Positions 44,426 through 56,086 of a DNA stretch of 64,000 bases are shown piece after piece. The position numbers and the translations under genes are program-made. The stretch covers positions 10,148,501 through 10,212,500 of the forward strand of contig NC_056423.1 in the NCBI RefSeq assembly GCF_905147365.1, given 5' to 3'. A model generated the notes under the pieces. That model was not told the DNA's origin. It was given only the letters and a program-made list of their open reading frames with translations, and did not search any database. Position 1 is the stretch's first letter; the number at the start of each line of letters is the position of its first letter. The DNA is from Aricia agestis. Its lineage: Eukaryota; Arthropoda; Insecta; Lepidoptera; Lycaenidae.

Positions 44426-44983
44426 AAGTAAATAAAGTATATAAAGAATAATAATAAAATAAAGTATTACGAAGACCATACAACTGTACATTTCACTCTG
44501 GCAAATAAATGATATTATTTTTATTAAAGTGGGATTAATTATATTCTGTTCACTAAACAATTCTGGCATGTCTTGTATGGCAAAAGCCCTTATTAAAATA
44601 AAGATTTTCAAAAAATCTCTTTGTCGCGGGACAGAAAACCGACAACAATCGGGGAACCTGCCGCGAAGTGCGAAAAATATGCGAATCGGATCCACACTCA
44701 CGTTTCGCGGAAATTCCGCGGCGTCGCGCGCGAGTGGGGATGGGCCCTGACATTGGCGATTCACAAAGGAGCCATAAATAAAAAGAAGAAGAAGAAGAAG
44801 CCTTGTCGAACTGTACTTATTATACCGTACCTTACCGTACCTATTCAGTATTCTGTGGATCTAAAATTCTAAATTCTAACCTCAAAAGTCAAACTAAAAA
44901 ATACAAGGATTAGGTATCATAAATTATTTTATAAATTTTGTACAACATCTTTAAATTTTGATGTGGAATTTTCGTCATTAGTC

Positions 44984-47887
44984 ATGGCGTCCTCTTTAGA
45001 AGAAAAAATTTTGAACGTGCAAGATGTAACAGATTCTGAGGCATTTGACGAAGTGTTGATATATTTGGATCAGATTCAAATGCAAGACGAAGAGTTCATG
45101 GAGGTAAATAATTGTTTATGAATTACTATTTTGCTAAATGTATAACTCTCACAATGATCTCATTCATGTCACGAATATTTCAGAAACTGTTAGCGAGACG
45201 AGACGATATGGTTATTTCATGGGAACTACCATGGTATCAGAAATCTAATTGTCTCACGAAAAAAGTGTTCGATAATGAACTACTTGAAGAGGCAGATCAA
45301 AAGGAAGCATTTCGCACAGATGCTGTATCATCAGATGAAAGTAACAAAATTGACAATAATTGGCAAAAATTACGAAAGGTAACTATTACATATTGATTAA
45401 AATTTTCTTTTTAAACCCATCAATCCCCAAGCAGCACCCGGCTATTGCAAAACAATTTAATATCTATTGTCTGTGATTCCCACGATTGAGGTATTAAATG
45501 GCAAACAACTTGGGCCAACTAAGAATCACACTCAAGTCCTACATGGGTATGCTGCTGGAATCGCTTCACACTGTCCACTGAACTAAATAAACATCTGCAT
45601 TAGTCCAACTTGATTCAATAATATTTTTCTGTATTTAAGGCCCTATACTGAAACTTACAACTGATTGTTAAATATGTAAGTGCAAAATGAAGTATGTTTT
45701 ACATTTTTTGTTTTTTTAGTTGTTTAACTTACCAGATACACCAATTTGCCTCGCTCGATGGAAGAACATCAGTAAGTCCAGAAATCCAAGAACAGCAGAG
45801 GAGTGCGCTCGTAGGTTTGTCATCTCTTTTCTGGCACAGGGACTAGAGAGAAATCTGCATCAGGTGTACAGACATTTTGTAGTCCGGTACGGTTATCACA
45901 CCAAAGGGCATTATACACCTTACGAGGAGAAAATCATGCAGATATGTTTATACCATATGCCCAAGAATCCTGTGCCTATTATATCACTTATCCTAGGGAG
46001 AGATCCTAGAGGCATTTATAAAAGATTGCAGCAGAATGATAAAGGTGAAATGTTTATAATATTCTTTACTTTTAGTTCTTTTAAACGATAAATGAGTCTG
46101 TCAGAAACTTTCTTAGGCCCATATTTTTGGTCAGTACTTAAGAAGCGCCTCGGCCTCAAGACAAGTTTCAGGCTCTGTGATTGGTTGGCTGTCAAAATTT
46201 GGACCAATCACAGAGGCGAACCTAGAGGCTTAGAGGCCGAGGCGCTTCTTAAGTACTGACCAAAAATACGGGCCTTTATCTTCTAACTTATGTAAATATT
46301 AAATAATATTACTGCTGCACTCAAAGACATTTTTACATAGGTAACTGAAAGTTGTTCAATGCCTAAAGTCAAATAATAGGGATGATGACAAGGTCAAAGA
46401 TTAGCGAATTTTGTTAATAAAATAAAGAAATCACGGTAAAAAATAAGTGTTCCCAAAATTTCAGCTTGATAGCATTTGTATTTTTTTTGTTATGCGCCTT
46501 CAAAGTTGGATATTCAAGTCGAATTTTTTTCAATTAAATTTCTTAATATTTGTATACAATTCGATAACTTATGCGATTAAAAGCAACTTTTGTTATGAAA
46601 CCACTTTCATAAACGCAATATTTAATATACCTGTCGAACAAAGTTGTCTCCCGATGCGTACAAACTACGAAAGACTGACGTCATACTTTCGTAGCACTTT
46701 GTATGGAGCGTTTCGGGCAGGTCTTTTTTATGAAATATTTGAATTGTCATATCTTGGTGAATTTTTAAGCTATCAGAGTCATTCTTTTAACGATGTTTCT
46801 ATTTTTTAAGTGTCTTTCAATTACCGATAAAAAAAAAAAATTGTCATCATGCCTATTATCATTAAATGTCACAAACAAGTTTGTTTGATGCACTAGAAAA
46901 TATACTTGATAGACAAGAACACAACTTTTTTTTGCGTATCCATAACAGCTATTTTAATCAGAGTGAGAGAAGCGAGCCCTAGTGTATCCCACAACCTGTA
47001 CATTTTGTGGTACACTTTACAGAAAAACTATCACCCCTATTTGATTTGTGCTTTAACATAGTAATCTTTATTTATATATCATTAGTCAGCCAAGGTTTTT
47101 ATAATTATGTAGATTTGTTATCATCAGTCAGTCAAGGTGTGATGATGTGAGCCCTCGCAAAGCTCGGTTTTTAGCTAATTTGTAGGTGGAATTGTGTGTG
47201 TAATTTTAATTTATTAAACTAATTTCAGAACCTTTAAAATTTGATAGAAGAAAATGGACGCTGCCTTTGTCAACACAGTTTTTGAAATTATTGATGAAAC
47301 ACACCGGTTTGCCTTTGAAAAAATTGAAGAATAAAACATTTGACCGGTCATTGTGGTACAAATTACAGGATGAAATGCAGTATAGTTACATCAATCTGCA
47401 GTACCATTGGTACTATACACTGCATGCACAGTTGTTTGTCAAACGTGATGTCAAAAGGAATAGGTTGCGGAAAAAAATATTTAAAAGGTATGTCATTTTG
47501 TACAAGATGTAACAGAATAATGTTAACATACTTTAGGATGGATGTGTCCTATTTCTTTTAAGTTAGAGTGTAGCTACAATAAACCTAAATTTCTTTTTAA
47601 ATTATTGCAGGTTGGCGAAAATGCCATATAAAGTTTGGAGTGATATCCGTTGGAAGGAAATGGTGAAATTCTATAGAGATGGATTCACACAAATATTTTT
47701 GTATAGACAATGCTATCATGTGGTTAGGAAAACGGAAAATTTTATTAGAAAACCACTATCAGAACTCATACCAATTGCTCTTAAACATATTAAAACTTTA
47801 CAAAGCAAAAGGTTACAAACATTAATTTTAAATGAAAATGAGGAATTGGAAGAATGTATTTATAGTGAAAAAGATATAGAAGTATGA
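44984..47887 (+). CDS. Myb/SANT-like putative DNA-binding protein, five exons
   Basis: Exons 44984-45103, 45184-45378, 45720-46044, 47229-47487 and 47611-47887; GT-AG, all in phase, 391 residues, TGA at 47885. Start ATG 44984 (MASSLEEKIL...). The N-terminal third is acidic. From about residue 105 several W/L-spaced helical units follow: LARWKNISKSRNPRTAEECARRF, then YTPYEEKIMQICLYHMPKNP..IISLILGRDPRGIYKRLQ, then RRKWTLPLSTQFLKLL...DRSLWYKLQDEM..SYINLQYHWYYTL, then MPYKVWSDIRWKEMVKFYRDGF. The spacing (acid-rich opening, I..LGR.P..I..R, a tryptophan, then HW) looks like diverged tandem Myb repeats of the TTF1/Reb1 or SNAPC4 kind. The C-terminal region is basic. I do not recognise the exact orthologue. 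MITE C and the second family-D MITE lie in intron 3. Confidence 0.75.
46115..46277. repeat. MITE family C, copy 2
   Basis: TTAGGCCCATATTTTTGGTC left and GACCAAAAATACGGGCC right, same CTGTGATTGGTTGGCTGTCA core as 25433-25594. Intron 3 of the Myb-like gene. Confidence 0.9.
46375..46857. repeat. MITE family D, copy 2 (inverted relative to copy 1)
   Basis: Ends AATAGGGATGATGACAA / TTGTCATCATGCCTATT; nearly the exact inverse of 1512-1994 over its whole length. Intron 3 of the Myb-like gene. Confidence 0.92.
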
Positions 47888-48852
47888 CTTATAAACTCTA
47901 TTTATTTTCCAGTATAAAATTGGTTTCCTAATTATAACTATTTCATAAAAAAATACTTGGGCAGTGTTCAAGTATTTAGTATCACCAGAATTATAAAACC
48001 GCTACTCAGGGTATTTTTAAAGAGATAAGACAAAACTTGAAGGTTTTGAAGGTGTAAAATTAAAAGTCTTCAAAAATTGTGTTAAGTAAATACTTGATCG
48101 CTGTAGTCACAGCTTACAGTACCGCGCTTACGGCTCGCCGACCGCTTGCTGACGTGGAATCCAAATGGGTCGTTTGCAACCAGCTCGGTCGAGCAGGGAA
48201 GTGGGCATTTTAAGAATGTAAACGACACTAGCACTGCCACTCGTCATGCACTTTCGCTGCTCGAGGTGTTAGTGTGAACGCTCATTCGCGTCGTTACTGC
48301 TACAGAAGTATTCAAGGAAATATATCTAGTAGCATGAGGAGCAACGGGAGTGGCTAAATGTAAACATTTACGGGGTCAGAGGTGATTGACGACCTTTGCC
48401 GCAGAAACGAGGACGCGTAAGCGTGGTTACGAAGAGCCGTAAGCGCTGTTACGATTCTAATATGGCTGCTTTGCAGACGGGAGTTTCATACAAAGAATAC
48501 TAAAAACCCGAGGCGACACAGAATCTGTGATACAAACTGTTTTTGAGTTGATATGTGTGCTGTAATGTAAACCTAACAACTACAGATATATATTATCTGG
48601 TGTTATAACACCACAGTCAGTAATGTGTTGAACTATATTATAGTTTATATTGTGTGGGTCACATACAAAATTCTTTTGGTATATTGTTATGCCTCCCTGC
48701 GATTTGCGAAGTCTCTGTCACTCAAGTCACAGCAGCTGCATAACAAAGGCCTATCCTGGATGTTTTCCAGCATTCAATGTAATTTGACCATGCAACTATG
48801 AGATGAGAGATCACAATATATTCATTGTAAATCCCATCCAACTTGGAACTTT
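47888..48852. other. Convergent intergenic stretch
   Basis: Separates the 3' ends of the Myb-like gene and the small minus-strand gene. 48120-48460 is more GC-rich, with GAGCCGTAAGCGCTGTTACG and TACAGTACCGCGCTTACGGC as weak inverse blocks, perhaps an old transposon. No exon and no canonical AATAAA close to either stop codon. Confidence 0.4.
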
Positions 48853-49861
48853 CTATAAGGTCACTAAGCAACTTTGGAGAAAATTATACGGCAATTGCAA
48901 ATCTTTGTAAATGATAAAATTTGTATACCACACCAATATGTTGGGGCAAGTATTTGCAATAGTTTTTAAACAATACAAGTCTTGCTCATTCATAACACCC
49001 CTTTTTAGGATAAGTTCATTGTTTTTACTTTGTAATAATTTGTTAGTGTCTTCCTGTATTTGATTTTCTTCAAGCCATTGGAATTCGATTTCATCAAATC
49101 TCCAGTCGTTCAGGTAATCGGGGACTGCTGCTAATTCATTATGCTCATCTGAAAAACAAATAGACACTCACACACCTCACTAGAAGTCACCACTGTCACT
49201 AGTAAGTAGTAGTTCTGTTCTGCCATAGTCCACATAATATACTTAAGCAACAGTAGTTAGTACAACTTCATCTATACAATATGCATAAAATTATAAATAG
49301 AAATAAATTTTCAATGTTAGTGTCGCTAAAACTCGAGAACGGCTGAACCACGGGCTGAACCGATTTACTTATAGTCTTGAAACACTTGTGGTAGACAAAG
49401 GAAGGTCTTTATTAGGAGGAAAAAGATAGTTCACCGGGTCATCTTGTGTTTTATAAAGTAGCCTGTATCAGTGCTGAGTGCACTACTATCTGTTCTGGGA
49501 CTAAACAATGTAGTTATTTTTAAGGAAAACCTGTAAATTCTAATTTAATTAGCCAAAGAAATTCAAGAAAAATTCCTACATCTGAAAAGGCTAGTACCGC
49601 TATTGCTGGCTATGGCTAATCTATATTTCCCACGGACAATAGAAATTGCTTTCAATCCACCTGCCTACTTGCTTCCCCAATTCAAAATTATTAAATGATA
49701 AAAAAAATAAAAACTTAATTGATTTAAATTTTAAATAAAAAAGAGTTAAGTAAGTACTTACTTAATTATCAAAAACAAAAAAAATTTATTAAAGAAAAAA
49801 TACACTTACCTGGGAATTCGTCATCACTGTCAAGTGTATTAAGAATGACTTTATTTCTCAT
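48853..49861 (-). CDS. Small conserved-looking protein of unknown function, two exons
   Basis: Exon 1 is 49810-49861 (ATG at 49861), exon 2 is 48853-49148; GT-AG (GTAAGT donor, TTTTCAG acceptor), joined in phase to 115 residues ending in TAG. Acidic N-terminus (MRNKVILNTLDSDDEFP, then DEHNELAAVPDYLNDWRF), a Glu/Gln-rich helix, and a C-terminal hydrophobic helical half with CLKTIANTCPNILVWYTNFI. No signal peptide, zinc motif or repeat that I can name. Support: strong splice signals, no internal stop, non-repetitive codon use. It could also be an untranslated or lineage-specific transcript. Confidence 0.6.
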
Positions 49862-50524
49862 TTTTTCCTCTTTTGTTCATTAAACTTTGATGATGATGTC
49901 ATAAAATTAACGTGTTTAGTTGAAATCTAGAAAACGCAAATACTTATGTGTATTTTAAATTAAAGTACACCTCCAATATATTTTATGTAGGTACCTACCT
50001 AGTCTACTATATTATAGCAGTTGCAAGTTACTTGTTTCATAATGATACAATTATACTCTGTTTAATTTTTACATTTTATTCAATGATTTACTTGTACTGA
50101 AGTTGGACATACTTATTTGTATTAAGTATATGAGCTCTCTTTGGCGCAATTTGTAAGTTATAAGTAGGTACCTAACATCTTGTGTGATAGTAAAAGAATT
50201 ATATTTTAGAAAGTGAGGTTTCGTTAGTGTATTGCTTACCTTACAAAAAAGTTTAGAATCGTCACTGAGGTAATAGTAATATGATACTTACTTATTGGCT
50301 AGTCTATGTAAAGTTCAAGTAGGTACGGTAGGTAACTAGGTAGGTAGGTACCTACTTTTTACTGAGAAATCGGAAACCATTCGGAAACCAAATAACAACA
50401 TAACAATCAACGGCTAAGAGGGATATTAGATTATCATATATATTGGATCCGAGATCATCGAGTCAATGATATTGTTTAATGTAATATAGACTTATTATGA
50501 TTCATTTCTTCCTTGATCATAGAT
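49862..50524. other. Upstream intergenic DNA of the 115-residue gene
   Basis: AT-rich; runs of TAGGTA (50335-50360) and no gene. The sequence from about 50400 to the LINE is the pre-insertion host site that resumes at 61968. Confidence 0.5.
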
Positions 50525-51084
50525 TTTTTTTTTTGTTAATTCGTCCCGGTCGGGACAGGCAAAGGGAGCGTTGCCCATACAGCCATTTCTATGTTTTCTC
50601 TATTTAATGAATGATAGTGAAGGCCGAAGCCAATTCTTTTATATTAACCATCTGAAATAGAGTTTTCATCAGGCCGAAGCCAATTCTTTGATATAAATAA
50701 TATGAATAATAAGTTTTTTCATCAGGCCGAAGCCATTTCTCATGTTTTGATAGTATTGTTTTGTTTATTTAATACTGTCCCTTCTTCAATTTGACATATT
50801 GTCATTTGTCGTCATTGGTTTGTCTTGACGTGGTCTTGACTCTTGACAGATGCCTAAAAAGGCTAAAAAGTCTGCTAATATACAGTTCAAAGTTATGTAC
50901 ATTAAATAATATTTTATTACTAAAACTAAGAAAAACGAGATGAAAAGCAAATATAAAAGAGAATTATTTACAACCACAAAGTAATTAGGAAATTTACAAC
51001 ACATAACCGTTACAGAGAACTATCTCTGTGTTACTATATACAATCTCAAGGTATATAGGTAATGACTGGTGAGTACCTATTTAA

Positions 51085-51412
51085 TTATATATCACCAATG
51101 GTAGAAAGGACGTACTCATATATTGGCTTATAACAATCGGGTGTTTTCAGAAGCTGCTGAAGGGAGTGCGGGATGGCTTCAGCAGTTTTAAAGATATCCA
51201 TCAAGTGATTAATAAAAATAAATCTTTGAAGAGTAAAACTGTTACAAGTAAAGAAAATATGATCCAAGGTTTGTTCAGAATGATTACAGTAATTACAAAC
51301 GGGTGAAGACAATATATTCAATCTATGAAGATGAGCATTAAATCGACAGTGACCAAGTCTAAGACAGCAAATAGTAGAATAAAATTTCCTGTCATGAAAT
51401 GAAACACCTTTA
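51085..51412 (-). pseudogene. LINE ORF2, C-terminal zinc-finger segment
   Basis: Reads ...GVSFHDRKFYSTICCLRLGH and then the C-x2-C-x8-H-x4-C motif (CNYC...HIFFTC) that ends ORF2 in RNase-H-bearing LINEs; stop at 51085. Upstream it is cut at 51412 by the DNA transposon. In the unbroken element its codons follow directly those ending at 57170 (...PWFTK then G-V-S-F). Confidence 0.88.
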
Positions 51413-52632
51413 GGGCGTTTTCGCGAAATTGTGTACATCGTGACGCTGTGGAACTTTCAATTTCAAGTGATCTGTTTTTAAACGTATTTGATTACCTAAA
51501 TGAGGAATATTCTTAAGAATCTAGGAATGTAAATTTTATATGGTTTTTCTATAAAACTGAAAAGATATTCAATTTTGTTTCAAGATAGTGTGTAAAAAAG
51601 TATTCCATGTCGTCACTTATTCTCATCCTATTTTCTTGAATTATACAAACTTTTTGGCAAATGATAATTTTATATATCATATCATTAGTGCTTTTCTTGT
51701 GCAATGTTATTTATGAATAGCATATTTATAAAAGATTATACAGTAATAAATTGATTTGTTTCCTTACCGTCACTTTTAGGGTCATTAGGAGAATAAAAAT
51801 TTACTATTAAGAACACTCTACTGTTTCTGATACAAAAATATGCTTATGATATGATATTTTAGTTAAATCGAAATTAAAACTAATAAGAAAATCAACGTAA
51901 CATAATTTATTTCCATCAGAAATAACAAATTTCAAATCCATAAAATGTGGGACAGTATCGGTGAAGGAACATGTCGTGACGCGGTGGAATAAGTAAAGCA
52001 CAGTTTATATTGAATCATTTTACTAATCAACTGAAAATCAACAGAAATAAAATATTCTTAAAATGAGTAAAATAACGGAAATTGTTATTACCACAAAACA
52101 AACATCGCCATTTCAACTATGATAAAAAGAATCAGCATATGACATAATAAAAAAAAGTCTTTCATTCCAGACGTTTTAACGTTTTTGCTATAGAAAATAT
52201 AAATGTAAACAGGTTACTCCTTATAAGATAAAAACCAAAAATATTGTCTTCTAAATTTTAACAAAATAAACGTTTCACCTGAAAAAAAAAACTAAAAAAA
52301 ACAAAAGCTTAAATTAAAATATTTAAAGCTTCTTACATAAAAATAATCTTAAATAGTTGTCTTCTTTAGACACGAACATTTATTTAAAGTTCGACTTAAC
52401 TAAATCTTACATTTAAATTTAGTCTTTCATTTTGGAAGTTGTACAGAAGAAAAGTACAAGAACAGAAATTTTAGTGTAAATTCTGTTTATTAGATAACCG
52501 AAACAGGAAGTCCCGTAAATCTGATATTATTTAAGTTAAGTATATGTTTTAGAAAAAAAAAAAAAACTAAAATGTTCCACACTCAACGATAAAAATTAAA
52601 TATCAAATATTAGAGATCTTTAATCACAAAAA

Positions 52633-52895
52633 TATAGGGTGTTTTTAAACAAGTTCTTGATAGCAAAGGGTATGCATGTGCTCATGATAACAAACAACTT
52701 TCCCCAAAGGAACCCATAAAGAATTCTAAAAAAATTTTTGGACTTTGTATCGGTCAGCTGATCGGCCAAGTCTCCTTACAAAGTTGAATTATTATTTTTT
52801 GAATTAGTTATGTGTTCCTTGGGGAAAGTTGTTTGTTATCGTGAGCACATGCATGCCATTTGGTATCAAGAACTAATTTAAAAACACCCTATATG
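52633..52895. repeat. MITE inside the DNA transposon (TAGGGTGTTTTTAAA ends)
   Basis: TATAGGGTGTTTTTAAA left and TTTAAAAACACCCTATA right, TA flanks; inner arms CATGTGCTCATGATAACAAA / TTTGTTATCGTGAGCACATG. The inner GAACAACTTTCCC-like arm is shared with 56087-56247. Confidence 0.88.
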
Positions 52896-53036
52896 TTTAA
52901 CCTTGTGACAGCAGCACATAACATTAAAATTTAAAATTAGTCTTTTATTTGAGACTTTTTAAGTACTATACTTATGAACAAAAGTGTTTTATTATCTTTA
53001 AAAGGAATCACAGCACATGACAGCCTTTACTTTAAT

Positions 53037-53084
53037 TTCTTACATAAACCAAATAGAAAGTCTTCTATTTGGTTTATGTAAGAA
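53037..53084. repeat. Perfect hairpin, 22-bp arms
   Basis: TTCTTACATAAACCAAATAG... at 53037-53058 and its exact inverse at 53063-53084, loop AGTC. Just 3' of the putative transposase. Confidence 0.95.
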
Positions 53085-53109
53085 GTCGATCGTAGGAAAA
53101 AACATTGTA

Positions 53110-53154
53110 ATTATAAGCATTCAACAATATATGATATTGTTGAATGCTTATAAT
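53110..53154. repeat. Perfect hairpin, 21-bp arms
   Basis: ATTATAAGCATTCAACAATA... at 53110-53130 and its exact inverse at 53134-53154, loop ATG; it ends 17 bases from the stop codon of the minus-strand ORF. Confidence 0.95.
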
Positions 53155-53170
53155 AACTAAGTCGTCCTTT

Positions 53171-55825
53171 TTAGATCTTTTCGGCTTTTTTTATAATATC
53201 TTGTTTACACGGTTGACAAACATAAGTATCATAATTAACAGGTTTTGAGCAGCACGAACTACAAGTCCATGTTTTGCAATTAGTACAATTGACCATTTCA
53301 TTTAGATTAAAGGGATAGTGAGTTTTACAGTTACGACAGAAAAATTTCCTACTTGTCTTGTGTGGTTTTGAGCAGGTTTCAGGTTTCATAATTTTTATCT
53401 TTTTATTGGGAGGCAATGTTATAGCACTTAAAACTCTGATTCGTTTATTCGGATTAATACCGGTACTTGTTACGGAGGCATCACTTTTAAAATTTTCTTT
53501 GCCAGTTGTAGGGTTCAGAGTTATGTCAATGTCACACAAATCAGGATTGAATCGCAAATTAGATTCCATGTTGTCAGGGTCTATAGAGACATTATTGTTC
53601 AAAACTTTCTTATCAGTTGCAGAGTCTAGAGTTAAATCAATGTCACAAAAGTCAGGCATAGAATCAAAAGCAGATTCCAAATGGTCAGGGTCTATAGAGA
53701 CATCCTTATTCAAAACTTCTTTATCAGTTGCAGAGTCCAGAGTTACATCAATGTCACAAAACTCAGGCACGGAATCAAAAGCAGATTCCAAATTGTAAGG
53801 GTTTTTTTTCTGTGACGATGTTGTATCTATCTCTGTGATTGTCTGAAGCGTAAAAATATGATTTTTAGGCTTCAGACAATCACAGACACCTTTCATATCA
53901 TCACAAAAGCAACTTAGTGGTCTATACGATATGACGTTTTCGCCATTTTTTGATGCAATTTGATGGATTTGCATTGTTCCTGGAACGGCTTTTAGAGCCT
54001 TTGGCAGAAGGCTTTTAATGTTGGATATCTCTGATTCAGGAATATAAATGCACTCCACCGATTCCATGCATTTGTTTAAATTATGGCATGCGTCCGAAGC
54101 ATCGATAATATCATGCCCATAGGCGACTCTTCTGTCCAGTGCCCGTTTGACGGCTCCCCCAATCCCATCAGCTACACCTTTGCCATGTCCACTTTCTGAG
54201 AAAGACCATGTGGTGTAGCTGAGGTCTAATTTGGTAGTGAACATATTTATCAGATAGAAGTTTTTCTTCTGTCTGTATTGTGAACAGGGTCCATCTGAAA
54301 AGAAATGAATCACTTGCAATTCTGGGAAAAGTTCTTTAGCCATCTTTATTACGGGTATCAAATGTGCCCATATAGCCTCGGGCTCATGACAGTTATTGTC
54401 ACTTAAAGTCACAAATGACTGACAAGATTTTTTCCCATAAATCATCCCAGTATGTAAAGTGATTGCATTTTTGGAACCGCCAAAGTGCATGGCCTGAATT
54501 TCTTGAGCTAATTTACAGTCATAGTTTTCTGAGAAATCACATAGAATCGCAATTTCATTATCTCTTAAATTGTTTAGACACTTTCGATATTGTCGTTGCT
54601 GTTCTTTGAAGTTATAATAGTGTTTTTTAAACGCTGGAATTTGGGCCTCAAACTGAGAAATCAGTTCATCTAACGTACCAGATTTAAGTTGTTTGCATGT
54701 AATTTTTGTGATAAGATCTTCTCCAGACTTCTTATAAATCTTAGTAGCTCTTTCCCACTGAAACCAGCTCACATTTTCATTACAGTCATTTTTGTTATAT
54801 TCCAGTGTAGGATGTTTGCACTTTTCGCAAAGATTGTACATACAAACATAAGATTTTAAATCGCACGTTACATAAGCCACAAGATCATTCAGTGACTTGA
54901 ACCTTATGACAGATTTTTTATACAAAGCATCTAGAAGAAACTGGAAATTGCTGTGTTTTATACAAAGGCAAGTCTCCCTGTTTGTCGCTGTCGGAGACAG
55001 GACGTAGAAAGGTTTGTATTTGTAAAATGTTGTGAAGCTATATTTTCCACCTTCTTTTTTGTAGATTTTGAATAGGTTCATAAGCGTGTCTGTTAAATAT
55101 CTCTTCTGAACTTTATGCTTCCTTTTCGTTTTACACTCCTTTTTTCCAGCTGTACAACGGCTGATATCGTCACGCTCGTAAAACTGTTTTATTTCTTCTG
55201 CAATTTTTTTACTGAGGTATCTATTTTTATTGCTGTGTCGAATTCTCCCTTTGATTCCGAGACATTTTGCAATGTATCGAGATCCATTTTTTTCTTTAGC
55301 GACGTGAGTCTCAGTAATTGATCGTAAAAGTTTTTTTTCTCCGTGTGTTTTTAAGTTTTGATATTTTTCTCTTAGGCTCAACTCTAGTATTTCCTGTCTG
55401 GCGCTTAGTTTAAGATTACTTTCTTCAAGTTGATTAACTTTCATTTCATACTTTGTCTTAGTTCTGTACAACTGCTTTCTCAAACGCTCAATAATAGTTT
55501 TTAGTTTTGAAATATTTTTTAAGCTCTTTTTGTAGTTTTCCTGTATTTTCCTGTGTTTGATTTTAAAAGTTTGGCTTGGTACAGCTTTTTTGATTGGCAC
55601 CGTTGTTTCTCTGTTTGTCTCTCGTTTTTCTTTTTGTTTTCGTTTTTGTTCTCTCCATATTCGTCTCTTTTCTATTTTTTGTTCTTCCGTTAGATCTGCG
55701 ATTTTTTTATTTATATTTTTTAAACGTTCTTGTTGCTTCTTTTTTTGAGCCTCATATTTTTCAGGATTTGTTGTTTTTAACTTTTCTCTGTATCGTTTCG
55801 CTCTTTGTGCGGCTGTTAACGCCAT
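53171..55825 (-). CDS. Putative transposase of the nested DNA transposon, uninterrupted
   Basis: Frame opens at 55921, but the likely start is the ATG at 55825 (MALTAAQRAKRYREKL), just after an acceptor-like TTTTTAG; that gives 884 residues. Residues 1-190 are very basic and coiled-coil. A Cys cluster follows near residue 340 (CLCIKH ... CEKCKHPTLEY). The core has acidic motifs ILCDFSENYDC, HFFSDGPCSQYRQKKNF and WSFSESGHGKGVADGIGG, fitting an RNase-H-fold DD(E) integrase. After about residue 700 come three tandem ~45-residue repeats (xLESAFDSxPxFCDIDxTLDSATDK). The last 55 residues hold a Cys-rich PHD/RING-like finger (FFCRNCKTHYPF..CTNCKTWTCSSCC..YVCQPCK). I have seen this core in many uncharacterised invertebrate proteins; Sola-type is my best guess. 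No internal stop, so recently active. Confidence 0.75.
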   Translation of the reverse strand: MALTAAQRAKRYREKLKTTNPEKYEAQKKKQQERLKNINKKIADLTEEQKIEKRRIWREQKRKQKEKRETNRETTVPIKKAVPSQTFKIKHRKIQENYKKSLKNISKLKTIIERLRKQLYRTKTKYEMKVNQLEESNLKLSARQEILELSLREKYQNLKTHGEKKLLRSITETHVAKEKNGSRYIAKCLGIKGRIRHSNKNRYLSKKIAEEIKQFYERDDISRCTAGKKECKTKRKHKVQKRYLTDTLMNLFKIYKKEGGKYSFTTFYKYKPFYVLSPTATNRETCLCIKHSNFQFLLDALYKKSVIRFKSLNDLVAYVTCDLKSYVCMYNLCEKCKHPTLEYNKNDCNENVSWFQWERATKIYKKSGEDLITKITCKQLKSGTLDELISQFEAQIPAFKKHYYNFKEQQRQYRKCLNNLRDNEIAILCDFSENYDCKLAQEIQAMHFGGSKNAITLHTGMIYGKKSCQSFVTLSDNNCHEPEAIWAHLIPVIKMAKELFPELQVIHFFSDGPCSQYRQKKNFYLINMFTTKLDLSYTTWSFSESGHGKGVADGIGGAVKRALDRRVAYGHDIIDASDACHNLNKCMESVECIYIPESEISNIKSLLPKALKAVPGTMQIHQIASKNGENVISYRPLSCFCDDMKGVCDCLKPKNHIFTLQTITEIDTTSSQKKNPYNLESAFDSVPEFCDIDVTLDSATDKEVLNKDVSIDPDHLESAFDSMPDFCDIDLTLDSATDKKVLNNNVSIDPDNMESNLRFNPDLCDIDITLNPTTGKENFKSDASVTSTGINPNKRIRVLSAITLPPNKKIKIMKPETCSKPHKTSRKFFCRNCKTHYPFNLNEMVNCTNCKTWTCSSCCSKPVNYDTYVCQPCKQDIIKKAEKI

Positions 55826-56086
55826 TTGACCTAAAAATAAATAATTATTTAATATAAAAAAATAATTATTATAGTATATTATTATAAAAAAGTGACAACG
55901 TGAAAAACAAGTCAATAGCAACTGACCATATCTCGAAAACTACTGAAACGATTTTGATGAAACTTAGACTGTTCCCTAAATTCAAAGATACTAAATCCAT
56001 AGATTGACACATACAAATTTTGTACAAATCTGACAAAATTACATACATACGGATCGAACATAATACTTTAAGGTGGGTTTCTACTC

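Noticed and set aside
51085..51438. Separate second LINE fragment
   Set aside because: Joining across the 5.76-kb transposon gives one continuous ORF2 and one set of LINE ends with a 19-bp duplication.
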